64,000 nt of DNA, taken from assembly GCA_025529335.1 (NCBI GenBank), contig JAMYHX010000156.1, positions 1-64,000 on the forward strand, in the 5' to 3' direction. The notes beneath the pieces are model-generated. The model worked only from the letters and a program-made list of their open reading frames with translations, was not told where the DNA came from and ran no database searches. How positions within the stretch are numbered: position 1 is the first letter of the stretch; each line of letters begins with the position of its first letter. The stretch comes from Rhizopus sp. PT2906. Its lineage: Eukaryota > Mucoromycota > Mucoromycetes > Mucorales > Rhizopodaceae. The position numbers were made by a program, and so were the translations under genes. Below are positions 20,956-32,900 of this stretch, in pieces.

Positions 20956-22700
20956 CTGCTAATGATTATTTGACACTACAAAGGAGAGCGCAAAAGGATG
21001 AGCATTGGTTTCTCTGTATTCATGACAGCATTCCACTTTGTTTTCATTATTTACATCAATGTCGTTAAACGGTGGAAATAAACTCTTTGATAAACAACAA
21101 GAAACAGATACTAATGGTCAGTCAAGAATCCTCTCAGTATTCCCAAGAATTTACCCGCTAAGCTACCAGGCCAATGTGGTCACGGTGTTCACTATCTGCA
21201 AGAACTTCAACACAACATGTAATAGTAATTTGGTATTACTGCTGACTATATATTGCTTGAGTTTTACCCGGATTGCATATAGAAAGGTTAATGCTGTATT
21301 AGAGATGAGTAAATCACAGATATGTCCCATAGTGTCTTCTTGGTTGCTTACAGCTTGGCGAGCAAATCACAAGCCCTTCCATGAGAATATATGTCACTTG
21401 TAACTTTTGGACACTTACTATCGTCATTGTACAACACTGACTACGCCCCTTACCGAGTGTGAAAAGAAAAAGCCGCGTATTTCTTACTTTAATTGAAATG
21501 TATTTGATCTCTTCATAACAAACGTTCACCTAAGGGATCAACATTGATGAGGATCCCTTTTCTGCTAACTGAAATATAGTCTGACACATTTGAATTGATA
21601 TTTTCTATTACCTTTTCTTAAAGCTTCTTTCAGAACATGAAACAACAGATTCAGTGTATTAGGAAGTTACAGAAGTAACTCCATTTCCATTATCCATAAC
21701 AAATATGCTTGATAATTCGTAAGGATGCTTATCATTACTTGGCGCCAGGCCATACATTATGTAGAAACATTGAGTCAGAGCCTATTGTATCTTTATTTGG
21801 CATCACTATTTAGTATTCTACTACAGGAATGATTATAAGCTGATACTGGGTTATTCTGCTAGATGTAACTTCAATAATCATCTTATTATTGATCTTGTAC
21901 GTAGAATGGCTTATTACGATCGCTACCAAATCAATAGAATCGTATTACTCACTCATAGTATTACATCTTGTTTCATAAATCAAATTCTTTGACATACTCT
22001 AACTTTGTTCTCAATCTGTTGACAATAGCTGTTCAGCAATCAAATGTTTTATTGTGATGTTTAAATGGTTTTACAGTTGGGGAAGACATTACCTTTTTTA
22101 GATTTACAGCGCCCCCTAGTATTACCCCCACCTTTTTAAAGACCACTCTTGAGAAAATGGACAGGTATCCATAAATGAAAGAACATGACCTTGTTATGCA
22201 TAGTGTTTCTATGCATAGCACAGCTGATATATGCAAGTATATTCACCACGCGAGGATATCCATACACCCTCTCCATATTCTCCCTGAACTAAACCTCCCC
22301 CCATTGAGCAGCCAAATGAAACGGAATACTGGCTTGAATTTGAAGGAAAAGTCGATGCTTGCCCTCGATTTGTAGTAAAGCAGACAATAAGAGACAGCAA
22401 CAAAGGCAGCTAGTGGAACGCAAGGGGAAATGGATTTATTGTTAGAATTCTGCATCGTCACGCTGGATCATGGTCTGAAAAGAAAAGAGAGAGATTCCCG
22501 TGTCAGCATTACACAACACCAAATTTGTAAACTGCGACTTTATTTCCTTGAAATGACTATAAATGCAAACATCAGATGTTAAAAACGAGATGTAACAAGA
22601 CACCAAGCAAACCTTATTTTTTATATATGGCTAAATAAAGACAAAAAAAAGCAAACGTACTAGACAATAATAACATAGTTTGGTGTAACCCATGGCGTGT
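20956..22700. other. Intergenic region, nothing recognised
   Basis: Open frames here are short and lack protein-like composition on both strands. The 121-codon frame at 21038-21403 has no ATG at its head and no recognisable motif. Confidence 0.45.
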
Positions 22701-22712
22701 ATCAAAAACATC

Positions 22713-23606
22713 ATCTGATAAAAGTGATCTTTTTGATCAAAAGAGTGTAGATCACTAGATCATTTCTACTATACTGTATGATATTTTAACAAGACGATTA
22801 TAATGGCAACGGTCAATTGCATGAGTTAAATCACTATTGTGTAAATAGGCTTAGTCATTTTAGATAAAATCGTATGAGATTGAAAATAAAGATCAGATAA
22901 GTGACAAGGGTGCTTGATATTGAACACAAAAAGATGAAAAATAGGCCAAAACAATAAAAAATATAAACTGATTTCTGCTGATAATAATCACAATAAGATG
23001 TAGTATTTACGAAATATTGTATATAATCTGTTCTGGTTTGATCCATTTAATTTGAAAAAAAAAACAAGGTGCTTAGATCTAAATCTGATAACGAAATCCT
23101 TTCCCAAGTTATGGGAGTAAAGAACATTCTATAATATCCTCTCCGCATCGCTGTCTATCGGGTAAATAAATAAAGGTTTTCTAAAAACGTAGTGTAACTG
23201 TGGCTATTAAAACCTCTTGAGCTTTCTAAAAGATGGAACGGAATAGGAAATTCACGGTCAGGGCACTTTATACATCTTTGATTTCACACGTATTGGAAGC
23301 CTCTTTTTTTGAACAAGATGGGTCATATGGATTTATAAAAAGATGTGCATACACATAATCTAAAGCCAATGAAGAGGCGTGATGGCAAAGGACAGGTCTA
23401 TACGAAAGGAGAAAGGAGGACCATGAATTAGCTTTTTGTAATATCAATTGAAGTATACAAGGGTATTTCCCAAGTCTTAGTCCTTGGCATATATAGTTCC
23501 GTTTAAAATTAATTCTGACACATGTCATATATACAAATGTCAAATATCCGAAAATACTGAGTGATACAATTTGATATCTTGAGCCGAGGAACACAAGATC
23601 AGATAA
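22713..23606. promoter_or_regulatory. Cluster of four iron-GATA-type sites
   Basis: Exact matches to ATCWGATAA occur at 22713-22721 (ATCTGATAA), 22892-22900 (ATCAGATAA), 23083-23091 (ATCTGATAA) and 23598-23606 (ATCAGATAA). This is the consensus known for fungal iron-responsive GATA repressors (Fep1, SreA, Sre1, Urbs1). The cluster lies 0.2-1.1 kb beyond the 3' end of FTR1, where no gene was recognised, so its target is unknown. It could serve an unannotated small gene or RNA, or act on the FTR1/FET3 pair at a distance. Confidence 0.45.
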
Positions 23607-23810
23607 ATCAGCATCCGTTGACCAGGCAATAACAAATTGGGTTTACTAATGTCTGTTTATTGAATATGTGTGTGTGTATATATTACATAACAAAGGATAA
23701 AATGATGTATAAGAAATAATGATTAAGATAGCATTACATAATATAAGAAGAAAAAAAAAACATGTATTTGATATTAAACTCTAAGTAATGAGATATTTGT
23801 TATAATTTGC

Positions 23811-24926
23811 TTAAGCCTTGACAGGGACTGCATCGACTGTTTCATGAGGGTGTTCTTTAGATTCGACATCCACAGCATCTTTAATAATGAATTCACCATC
23901 CTCAGCAATGTATTTCTTAGCTTCTTCTAAGGCTTCTTCACCATCATCCCATTCACCAGCTTCGGCTTTGCGAATGGCTGAACGCTTTTCCTTGTAGAAA
24001 CTGTAAGCGAGGTAACCGATGACAAAGAGCCAGTAGAGACAGTAGCTGACGATAGTACCAATGGTAGCAGTGTTGTTCCAACCAAGAATGGCGTTAAAGA
24101 TTTGCCAACCACCGTTGGCGGAAATGTTTAATTCAGGATTTCCCCAAGAGACGTGCCAAACAGCAGTGGTTACCTTGTATGGGATCACATCACCACCTTC
24201 TTCAGCAACTTCACCACCAATGACTTGGTTCCAGGCATTTTGTTCCAAAAAGCCAACAGCCTTGGACATCAAACCGGCAGCGACGAGGTAAAGGATAACA
24301 GTGGAGAAAACAAAGAACCATCGAAGTTGGATCAAGGAACCACCACGGTAGATGAGGAAACCGACCAAGGCACCACAGATGATACCCATGATAGCAGCGA
24401 TAGGAATAGATTTACCTTGAATACCCAAGGAGACACCACCGATGAACACAACGGCTTCAAGACCTTCTCTGAGTACAGTGATAAAGGGTAAGACAAAAAA
24501 AGCGTATTTCTGAAGCTTTTCTTTAAAGCCAGTCTTTTCAGTACTAGATTTTTGCATTGCCTTTGCCAACTTGACCTTCCATTTTTCTTGCATACGTTCA
24601 GTTTTAAGCATGGCGAGACCCATAGCGGTAATCATGATGACAGCGACCAAAGAGAAAACACCTTCCCAAATGTTTTCAGAGTTACCCCATAAATCGTTAA
24701 GGACAGTATAGTAAACGGCAATAAAGGCAGCACCGATACATATACATATAAATAGACCAGCTGCACCACCAAACCAAACTTGATTTCTGAGACGTTTGTA
24801 TACAGGAGACTCTGTATTAAACATTCTCTTCAAAAAAGACAAGAGGACAGAGATAATAATGGCTGCCTCAGTCGTTTCACGAAAGAGAATAAAGAAGATC
24901 GGTACGTTGAAAAGATCTTGAGACAT
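23811..24926 (-). CDS. FTR1: High-affinity iron permease FTR1
   Basis: Moves ferric iron through the plasma membrane, taking it from the partner ferroxidase FET3. The gene is intronless and encodes 371 aa. It has seven likely membrane segments and both signature motifs: RETTE at residues 17-21 in the first helix, and REGLE at about 154-158 in the central helix, each with the glutamates that bind iron. The C-terminal tail (from about 320) is acidic and cytosolic. The start ATG (24924-24926) gives the usual MSQDLFNVPIFFILFRE opening. It is divergent from FET3 with 426 bp between start codons, the arrangement seen for these genes in many fungi. Regulation by iron is expected from the shared promoter sites. 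Confidence 0.97.
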   Translation of the reverse strand: MSQDLFNVPIFFILFRETTEAAIIISVLLSFLKRMFNTESPVYKRLRNQVWFGGAAGLFICICIGAAFIAVYYTVLNDLWGNSENIWEGVFSLVAVIMITAMGLAMLKTERMQEKWKVKLAKAMQKSSTEKTGFKEKLQKYAFFVLPFITVLREGLEAVVFIGGVSLGIQGKSIPIAAIMGIICGALVGFLIYRGGSLIQLRWFFVFSTVILYLVAAGLMSKAVGFLEQNAWNQVIGGEVAEEGGDVIPYKVTTAVWHVSWGNPELNISANGGWQIFNAILGWNNTATIGTIVSYCLYWLFVIGYLAYSFYKEKRSAIRKAEAGEWDDGEEALEEAKKYIAEDGEFIIKDAVDVESKEHPHETVDAVPVKA

Positions 24927-25352
24927 GTCTCTTGAAAAATAATTCTAAAAGAGAGAGAAAAAAAAAGGATCAGATATAAAAAAAGACTGATCCTTTTTTA
25001 ACAAAAAAAATTGAAATCTTCTTGTTTTACACAAGGGGAACTTGAAAAAAATTTTATCAGATGAAAACGACTTGTACAACATATACCCGCGTCTCTCCGA
25101 GTCAAAGTGGTACGAATCTTTTGTTACAAAAAAAAAAAAAAGTTTATCAGATGTAGATGGGTCATGTCACCTTCCCACCTCGGATGTCTTGTGGAAAAAA
25201 GAAAAAAAATCAGATAAAATTTTTATTATTTAGCTGGGTACCATTTTTTTTTTTGAAAAAAAAGTTTTATTATATAATCTCGATCTATTCTTTTGATTTC
25301 TTTTCTCTTTCTTTTTTTTTTCTTTTGTACTTTACTTTTCAAGAGAAAGAAA
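24927..25352. promoter_or_regulatory. Shared FTR1/FET3 promoter with iron-GATA sites
   Basis: Three exact matches to the iron-GATA consensus ATCWGATAA: 25054-25062 and 25144-25152 (minus strand ATCTGATAA), and 25209-25217 (plus strand ATCAGATAA). A near match, ATCAGATAT, is at 24969-24977. Known Fep1/SreA/Sre1-type repressors bind this motif when iron is plentiful, so repression by iron is the expected mode. A TATATAAT element at 25270-25277 lies about 80 bp upstream of the FET3 ATG. A perfect 13-bp inverted repeat sits near the FTR1 end. Confidence 0.7.
24961..24999. repeat. 13-bp perfect inverted repeat upstream of FTR1
   Basis: Arms AAAAAAGGATCAG (24961-24973) and CTGATCCTTTTTT (24987-24999) with a 13-base spacer. 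It lies 35-73 bp upstream of the FTR1 ATG, so it could be a paired protein-binding site or a hairpin in the mRNA leader. The left arm overlaps a near-consensus GATA site. Confidence 0.65.
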
Positions 25353-27401
25353 ATGCGTCTTTTGGCTACTTGTCTCTTGGCAGCAGCTACTACTAGCTTA
25401 ACTCAAGCTGCTCGTGTTGTTCATGATTGGAACATTACTTATACCACTGCTAACCCTGATGGTCTCTTTGAGCGTAAAGTAGTCGGTGTTAATGGCAAAT
25501 GGCCGTAAGTGTTAACAACACTCGATATGATTGTAGTGTACTTATTGTCCTTTATAGTCTTCCTATTGTTGAAGCCACGGTCAATGATACGATCGTTGTC
25601 AACATCAATAATCAACTCGATACTTTTACCTCTCTTCATACACACGGTATCTTTCAAAATGGTTCTGTCTGGATGGATGGTCCTATTGGTGTTACTCAAT
25701 GGTAAATACAATGCTCTGGTTTTATACCTACCAAAAACATAACTAATGGATTCTGTAGTCCTATCGCTCCTGGTCACAACTTAACCTATGAATTCACTGT
25801 TCAACAACATGGTAGTTACTGGATGCACTCTCACTATATGGTAACATGAATGCTTATTATCATGATCTCTTTACTGATCGACGCATATACTAGGGTCAAT
25901 ACACGGATGGCTTCCGTACCCCTTTCATTATTCACAACATTAATGAAACTTACAAGTATGATGAAGATATTGTTATCCCTATCCAAGGTCAGTTCTTTTT
26001 TTTTTTTTTTTGATCCATACTAAGAAAGCTCATCTTTTTTATACTTTATTAGATTGGTATCACGAACAAAGTAATACAAACCTTGCTTCCTTTATGAGTG
26101 TCTACAACCCTACTGGTGCTGAACCTGTACCTCGTAAGTTATTGTGTACCTGAATCAAAAAAAAAGTAGGGCTTATTTTTTTTTCTTGTTTTTTAGAATC
26201 CGGCTTCATGTTAAACAGTGTCAATGACAGCATCACATTTACCCCTGGCAAGACTTACCGTCTTCGTCTGATCAATATGTCTGGCTTTTCCATGTTCTAC
26301 TTTAGCATTGACGGTCATTCCTTGGACATTATTGAAATTGATGGTGTCGAAACCCAACGCAAGACTGTTCAAAGTGTTTATTTGACTGCTGCTCAACGTG
26401 TCTCTGTCCTTGTTACTGCCAAAAACACGACCGACACCAACTACTGGATGCACGCTGATATGAACATCGACATGTTTGATACTCTTCCTGCTGACCTCAA
26501 AGTGAACATTACTGCTCCTCTCTATTACAATGCTAGTCACAATAACTTTGCTCCTAGCGAGGATGTGGGCATGGGCAGTACATTTGATGACATGGTACTT
26601 ACTCCTGTTGTTGTCGAACATGCCGTTCCCTATGATCATCAAGTCAACTTGACCATTGACTTCCAAGTCACCACGGATGGTATTAACCGTGGTATGTTCA
26701 ATGAAGTTCCTTACTTATCACCCAAGGTCCCTACTTTGAACACTTTGTTCTCTGAAGGAAACTACTCGCTTGAAACTACCGTTTATGGTCCTCAAACCCA
26801 AGCTTTCATCTTGAAGCATTTGGATATGGTTGAAGTTGTCTTGAACAACCTTGACGCTGGTGATCACCCCTTCCATCTTCACGGCCACGTTTTTCAATTA
26901 GTCGGTCGTGGTTCTGGCGTCTACACAGGCAACTCTAGTCAAGTTGAATGGCACTTGGACAACCCCGCTCGTCGTGATACTGTCAGTGTACCAGCCGAAA
27001 GCTTCGTCATCATCCGTTTCAGAGCCGATAATCCTGGTGTCTGGTTCTTCCACTGTCACATCGAATGGCATTTGGAGTCTGGTCTTGCTGCTACCTTTAT
27101 TGAGGCTCCTGACGTTGTTCAGCAACGTATGAAGTTACCTCAGTCCTTCATTGACACCTGTAAGGCTGCTAATCTTCCTTATGAAGGTAACGCTGCTGGT
27201 AAACAAGGACTCGATCTCAAGGGTGCTCCTGATGGTATCTATCTCATCTATGATGGTTTCACTGCCAAGGGTAAAGGTGCTATGGCTGGCTGTATCATTG
27301 CTGCTTTACTCGGTATGGCTTCCATCATCGTCTACTCTCGTGTTGATCCTCATAAGGAAGCTCGTGCTATTGCTGCTGCCAAGAAGGCTGCTGCTCTTTA
27401 A
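25353..27401 (+). CDS. FET3: Multicopper ferroxidase FET3
   Basis: Oxidises Fe(II) to Fe(III) at the cell surface and hands it to FTR1. Six exons, 25353-25504, 25558-25701, 25759-25840, 25894-25987, 26053-26133 and 26197-27401, give 585 aa. A signal peptide (residues 1-19, LLATCLLAAATTSLTQA) comes first. The four copper-binding motifs are present: HTHG, WMHSHY, HPFHLHGH and HCHIEWHLESGL. A single C-terminal membrane anchor lies at about residues 547-568 with a short basic tail, as in yeast Fet3. Many N-glycosylation sites (N-x-T/S) fit an extracellular domain. The shared promoter with FTR1 indicates co-expression. Confidence 0.96.
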
Positions 27402-29266
27402 ACTTTCATGTACACATTTTTTCTCTTTAGATCATATTACATATAATTTTTCATTTTTTTTATTCTTATCCCCCCCTCTGTTTTAGTATATATATAAATT
27501 TACTAATATTTTAATCTTCATTTGCTCTGCTTGTACTAAAAATAAACCGGGTTAACAGTGAAAGAAAAGACACCTGGCTTTATTAAAATGAGCATTACAC
27601 AAGCATCCTGAGTTTAATGATCGATTGCTTACATAATTAAAGCGAAGTTTGTTTAATTTTGATTGTAAATGTAAAGCGTCAACTTTCTCTCTTCATTCAT
27701 AATACTAAGGTCCTTGCTTTTCATGCGGCTGATATATTAAATATACATTTCTAATGAACGAACCTAATTTGTGATTTTCTCCACAATTGGACACTTGTAT
27801 TCTGGTGTGTAGCACTTATAGCTTACTCTCCAAGTTCATTTCTTAACGCATCATCAAGAGTTAACTTGCTGTTCTTGCATTCTTTAGACCTTGCGCTGTT
27901 ATGGCAGGTTTGACCACGTTTGCATCTTTGGACTACTATTACTGACTTCTTCAAGACGCTATCTCTTCTCCTTGCTGTGTTCCGACTTAAAAGTAGATAA
28001 TGTATGAAGCGAGAGTACTTACTCTTCCTTTGTTTTTATGCCCAGGCGGACTACAGCCCCCACACATTTTTCAATATCTACCATCAGATACATATACATA
28101 GAGTAAAAACACAAGTCACTTTCTACTTTTACACGTTTTCATTTGTATTTCTCTTTAACATGATGCATGGCTTTAAGGGACAGCGTCATGCATACGCAAA
28201 GCTATAAATTAAACAAAAGGAGAAGAGAGCTTAAAAAGTAAATGTCGGTCCTGTATTAATTGATATATAATCAATGATTGCTTGACTACCTATTTAATAG
28301 CTTTAGTCAGGCATCATTTAAGCATACGTGGAGATCAATATAAAAATCCTCAAGTGAATAGTATGTAAAGTATGAATGAGTTAAAGAGACAAAAGGTGTT
28401 TCTTGTCGTTTTTCTCTTTAGATACACTTGTGTTCACTGTTCAAAGCCTCCTTGTCTGAAATTATCATTTTTTTTTATCAGGGTGCGAATAATTTATGAA
28501 TAAAGTATAGTTGTGATAAATAACTGATAAAAAGCTTGATGAACATACACGCATTTTCCTCTTTTTATAGCACTTGTAAATCGTCACCAGGCGCTTTATA
28601 AATGAAAGATGAGAAGGCTTATCATTGTTAAGAAAAGCGTGGAATGCGTTTGTAACTGTTTTTGCATCGTCCAAGGTCTTACAAGAATGATTAGAAAAAC
28701 CTTATTGTGTATATAGATTCAACATAAAGTTACGTTTATCCAAAAAGCAATTTGGGAAGATGTCTAAAAATAATCATCGTGCCTATTTTAAAAAAAACTG
28801 TAGTGAGAAAGAATCAGACTGCTGAGCTTTTTTTATTACCCACTCCTTCATTTAAAACCTCGTCCTTTGTTGTTTTCAATTCTCCTCAATTGGTCACACC
28901 ATAAATATTATTGTCATCAAGGTTACCATGGTAATTAAGTAGCCCTACAACGCACAAAAATAAGGTTATTAGGTTACAACTTGAAATGCCAAAAAGAAAA
29001 AAGTCCAACAAGAGAAAGGACTCTATGAAAAAAAGGACCCGGCTATTCTTTTCTATTTTAACGAGGGTGAAGTTCCGAAAAAGGAAAATGGGTCACTCCA
29101 TATATAGCTATTACATAATAGTCTAAACAAACCAATGAAATCAGGGTCCCAGACAACAATTTTTCACAGGGTCTCATCAAGGGTGATATTTCGCCGATAT
29201 GTGAGTTTATAAAGGAAAATGTAGATTAAATATCTTTTTTCCCTCCTTTTTAACTCATTCCCTTAA
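27402..29266. other. Intergenic region; hexokinase promoter at the end
   Basis: No gene was recognised. Open frames are short and without domain signals. Near the right end, TTTATAAAGG (about 29207-29216) is a plausible TATA box some 55 bp upstream of the hexokinase ATG, followed by a short T-rich leader. Confidence 0.45.
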
Positions 29267-30748
29267 ATGACACAAGATATTTTTAGTCTAGTAGAAAAAG
29301 AATTTTTACTATCCAAAGAGCAACTTAAGCCTATCATCGAAGGATTTATTCAAGAATACAAGACTGGCCTTAAAACACCCTCAAAAGGTCTGGCCACCAT
29401 GATTCCTTCATTTGTAACCAAGATGCCAATGGGCAATGAAACTGGAACTTTTCTTTCTCTTGACTTGGGTGGCACTAATTTACGTATAGCTGCAGTTGAA
29501 CTCAGAGGTGCTGGCAAGACGACAGTTCATGAACTCAAGCGTTGTCCCTCTACTGAACTCAAAACAGGCGAAGGCTCAGTCTTTTTTGACTGGATTGCAG
29601 ATGCCATTCAAGAGCTCATCACTGTAGAGGCTAGACACTTGTTTTCTACAGCTCAAGTAGAAGGCAAAGAAACGTTATCCTTGGGTGTCTGTTGGAGCTT
29701 TCCAGTAGAGTAAGTGTGTGTAAAAAGGTATGGAAAGATGAGTGTAATTCACCTATTTTACAGTCAGACAGCTGTCGATCGTGGCACTATTCTTAGGATG
29801 GGAAAGGGATTCACACTGAAAAATACAGAAGGCAATGATCTTGCTGATATGTTTCATGAGGCTTTTCAGAGAAAGGTAACACATTCTTAAAGTAAAACAA
29901 AAATAAATTACTTATCTTTATCAAAGAATCTCAACGTAAAGGTGACTGCTATACTAAATGACACAGTTGGTGCACTGGTTGCACATGCGTATAGAAATCC
30001 TGCATGTCGTATTGGTCTTATTTTCGCAACTGGTATCAACGCAGCATACCCTGAAAAAGTACCTGCTATTACCAAATTAAACCCAGAGATCCGAAGGAGA
30101 TATCCACCTGGTACAGAAATGCTGATCAACACAGAGATTGACATCTTTGGTACAGAAGCTTATTTACCCTTGACCAAGTACGATCTTGCGCTTGATTGCT
30201 CTCACAACCAACCTAAATTCCAACTTTATGAAAAAATGCTCTCTGGTGCTTACATGGGTGAACTGACTCGTTTGATTGCCATGGACTTTATTCAAGCAGG
30301 TGCTCTATTTGGTGGCGAAGTGCCTGAAGGATTTGATCGACCATGGTCATTCCCCACAAAGTACATGAGCATATTGGAAAATGACGAAACAGAGACCAAA
30401 GAGGCTAGTTTCGACATGCTAAGCCAGTTCCCAAGCAGGCATGGTAAGCCAACAATGGAAGACATAATTACCTTGACTCGCCTCTGTCGTATTGTTGCTT
30501 CTCGATCTGCTTCATTAGCCGCTGTGGCTATCATTTCTTTACTAGAGCAACAAGAATTGATGGGTCAAGAAAATGTTGTTATCGGAATCAATGGTTCAAC
30601 CTATGAATTTTATCCTCACATGGATAAGCGTGTCAGACAGGCTTTGGATGAGTGGTATGGACCAGAAGTCAGTAGTAAGATCACACTAGAAGTTGCATCT
30701 GAAGGGGGTAGTGTGGGCGGTGCATTGATTGCCATGTTGTGTGAATAA
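29267..30748 (+). CDS. Hexokinase family protein (divergent)
   Basis: Expected to phosphorylate hexoses with ATP in the cytosol. Three exons, 29267-29709, 29764-29875 and 29927-30748, give 458 aa. Recognisable parts: LDLGGTNLRI (first phosphate loop), CWSFPVDQTAVDRG, ILNDTVGALVAHAY with the catalytic Asp, INTEIDIFG and EKMLSGAYMGEL. The key Ser, Asp, Asn and Glu residues are kept, but two blocks deviate from the usual forms: GLIFATGINAAY instead of G-x-I-x-GTG-x-N, and NTEID instead of NTEWG. This could mean altered sugar preference, or a regulatory role as known for some atypical fungal hexokinase paralogues. It is convergent with the WD40 gene, with 103 bp between stops. Confidence 0.88.
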
Positions 30749-30851
30749 TGTATATGTAATTCTGTTTCTCTCGCGTTTGTTTATAAAGTCATGGTACGCA
30801 ATGTGTATTTAAAGTCAATGTAAAGAAAAAGTGTAGAAAATAAAAATCATT

Positions 30852-32824
30852 TTATTTTTGCCTACTACTACTGCCATGACTACTGCTACTGCTGCTGTTC
30901 ATCGTGGACGTACTGTTGAGCAATTTACGGGTATTGAAAGGCTTGTCGTCAGGGGAAACAATCCGCCATACCTTGATCCAACCACGTTGATCAGCCGTGA
31001 CGATGATGTGTCCTTCTTGTTCTTGTGTCATATCGCTCGCAGCAGAGAGTCGTCGTGTGTTTGTTTTCTTGAACCCTTGGCGTGCTTTTGCAGGCGCAAA
31101 GACGGCTGCGGTCACAGTGTAATCATGGGCTTCAAAGTATTCGGTTTGGTTCTTGCTGTTGCTTTTATGGTTATTTTTCGATTCATCGTCTCTTCTCTTT
31201 AGCCATTTCGACAGTCCTGAATTGTGTGATTGCGTTGGCATATGAAGCGTTAGGTCGCCTAGTGCTGATTCTTCAACAAGATGAGATGTGAGATTAGTTT
31301 GTTCAGTTCGCCAGATATAGGTGTGGCAGTCTTCAGATCCAGAAATGATGTAGTAGCCGTCATCACTAAGAGTTATTTAGACATTTTTTTTCTTTTGCTC
31401 TTTCTTTTTATTACCTAAAAGTAGCTTTAATCTGAAGATTGGTGTTTAGAATACCTTTGTATTTAAAGATGAGACTCTTGTCCTTCATGTTGAACAGCCT
31501 CACTCGAGAATCATTTGTGGAAATCAAGATCTTTTCTTCAGTTGGAGGCATACCCGGCATGACTTCAATCCCTGTCACCTTGGGTCCCTTTTTCTTGTTC
31601 TTTTTAGCAAGGATGGATATCTGTGTGTTATATTTCAAGCCCTGGGTTTCAAAAAAGTAACAATATCCATCATCAGAACCAGCGATTACCGTCTTACCAT
31701 CGAGGGTAAAGCCGACGGCCGTAACGTGCTTGAATCCTGGTGCCTCGTTCCAGAATGCTACACGTTTTTCAGGTATACTCCAAATCCTGATACGACCATC
31801 CATCGAACTAGACAGAAAGAAGCGGTCATCCTTGGGATGAAACTTGACGGAGGTGACAAAGTTTAGATGTTGGAATACACAGAGGCAGTCATTTTGTGAG
31901 ACGTGCCATAGTCTATTAGAAAGTTAATATTTATACACATATGAAGAATAAGGACACATATGTACCTTACTGTGTTGTCCATGGAGCTTGACAATAAGAA
32001 ATCATTCTAATGTATATTATTACCATGACTGATACCCTATTTCTTGATATACCTTTGACCATGCAATATCCAATATGTCTGCTGTGTGTCCTTGGTATTC
32101 TCTATAGGGAGTATCGTCTAGTGCTTGAATTGAATTTTCAGTTGTTTGTAATTTCCAGACGAGTACAGTACAGCTCTGGCCAGCAGAAGCCAGGTATTGA
32201 CCGTCTTTGTTAAACCGAAGTGTCCAGATAGCGCCATAGGGGCTATTGTCTCCAAGATCGTCTGGAGGAGGATCACTGGTGGATATGACTTGTGCAAGCA
32301 TAAGGCGTGAAAACTCTTGGTTTTGCTTCTTGTATTTTGTTTTTGTCTTTTTTTTTTTTTTTTTAAATCAGCAAGAGTAGAAATAAAACAAGAAACATAC
32401 TTGCCTTAATATATTGATGAGGCTTTACTGTTGGTGTTGAGACACTTGTCTGAGGTACTATGTTTTCTTCTTCGGTAGATTCCATGCTGTTCTCGTCTTC
32501 TTCAGATTCTTCTTCGTCTGTATAATCAAGATGGTCTTTAGCTACAGTGCTTGGTGCAATCTGTTTCTTTTTGAGTCCAAGCCTTTCAAAGAAACTTCTT
32601 TTTTGTTTTCTTAAGGGTCCTTTTTTTAGTTAAGAGCTATTGTATATGTTTCAGATGCATTACTTATTAACTGTTGTTGTATCTCCTTCTTCATCTAAAA
32701 AGGCATCAAGAACAATTGAGGAATCTATTGGTCATATTGTCTGTTATATGCAGGTTCAATTGTATATGTTCTTACTTGTACCTTTATTCTTCGGCTTCCC
32801 TTCTTCACTTGTAGCGTAGGTCAT
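30852..32824 (-). CDS. WD40-repeat protein of the WDR44/Dgr2 type
   Basis: Seven exons are inferred (about 32782-32824, 32664-32724, 32401-32609, 32053-32315, 31967-32006, 31415-31912 and 30852-31365), for about 542 aa. After an acidic N-terminus (DEEESEEDE), the core matches WDR44: PHQYIK, then FSRLMLAQ, GAIWTLRFNKDGQYLASAGQ, SSSMDGRIRIWSIPEKRV, VTGIEVMPGMPPTEEKILIS and LIFKYKGILN. Mammalian WDR44 binds Rab11 and works in recycling-endosome traffic; the role in fungi is less known. The start (32822-32824) is the most plausible ATG in frame after removing introns. The DNA just upstream contains a dispersed repeat and was not included, so an extra 5' exon cannot be excluded. Exon 5 limits are uncertain by one base. 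Confidence 0.8.
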
Positions 32825-32900
32825 AAAAGGAAATACAAAAAATAAGCAAGTTGCACGTTTTGAATATTTTTGAGGTACAGCATGAATAATCCCCTTAGAT

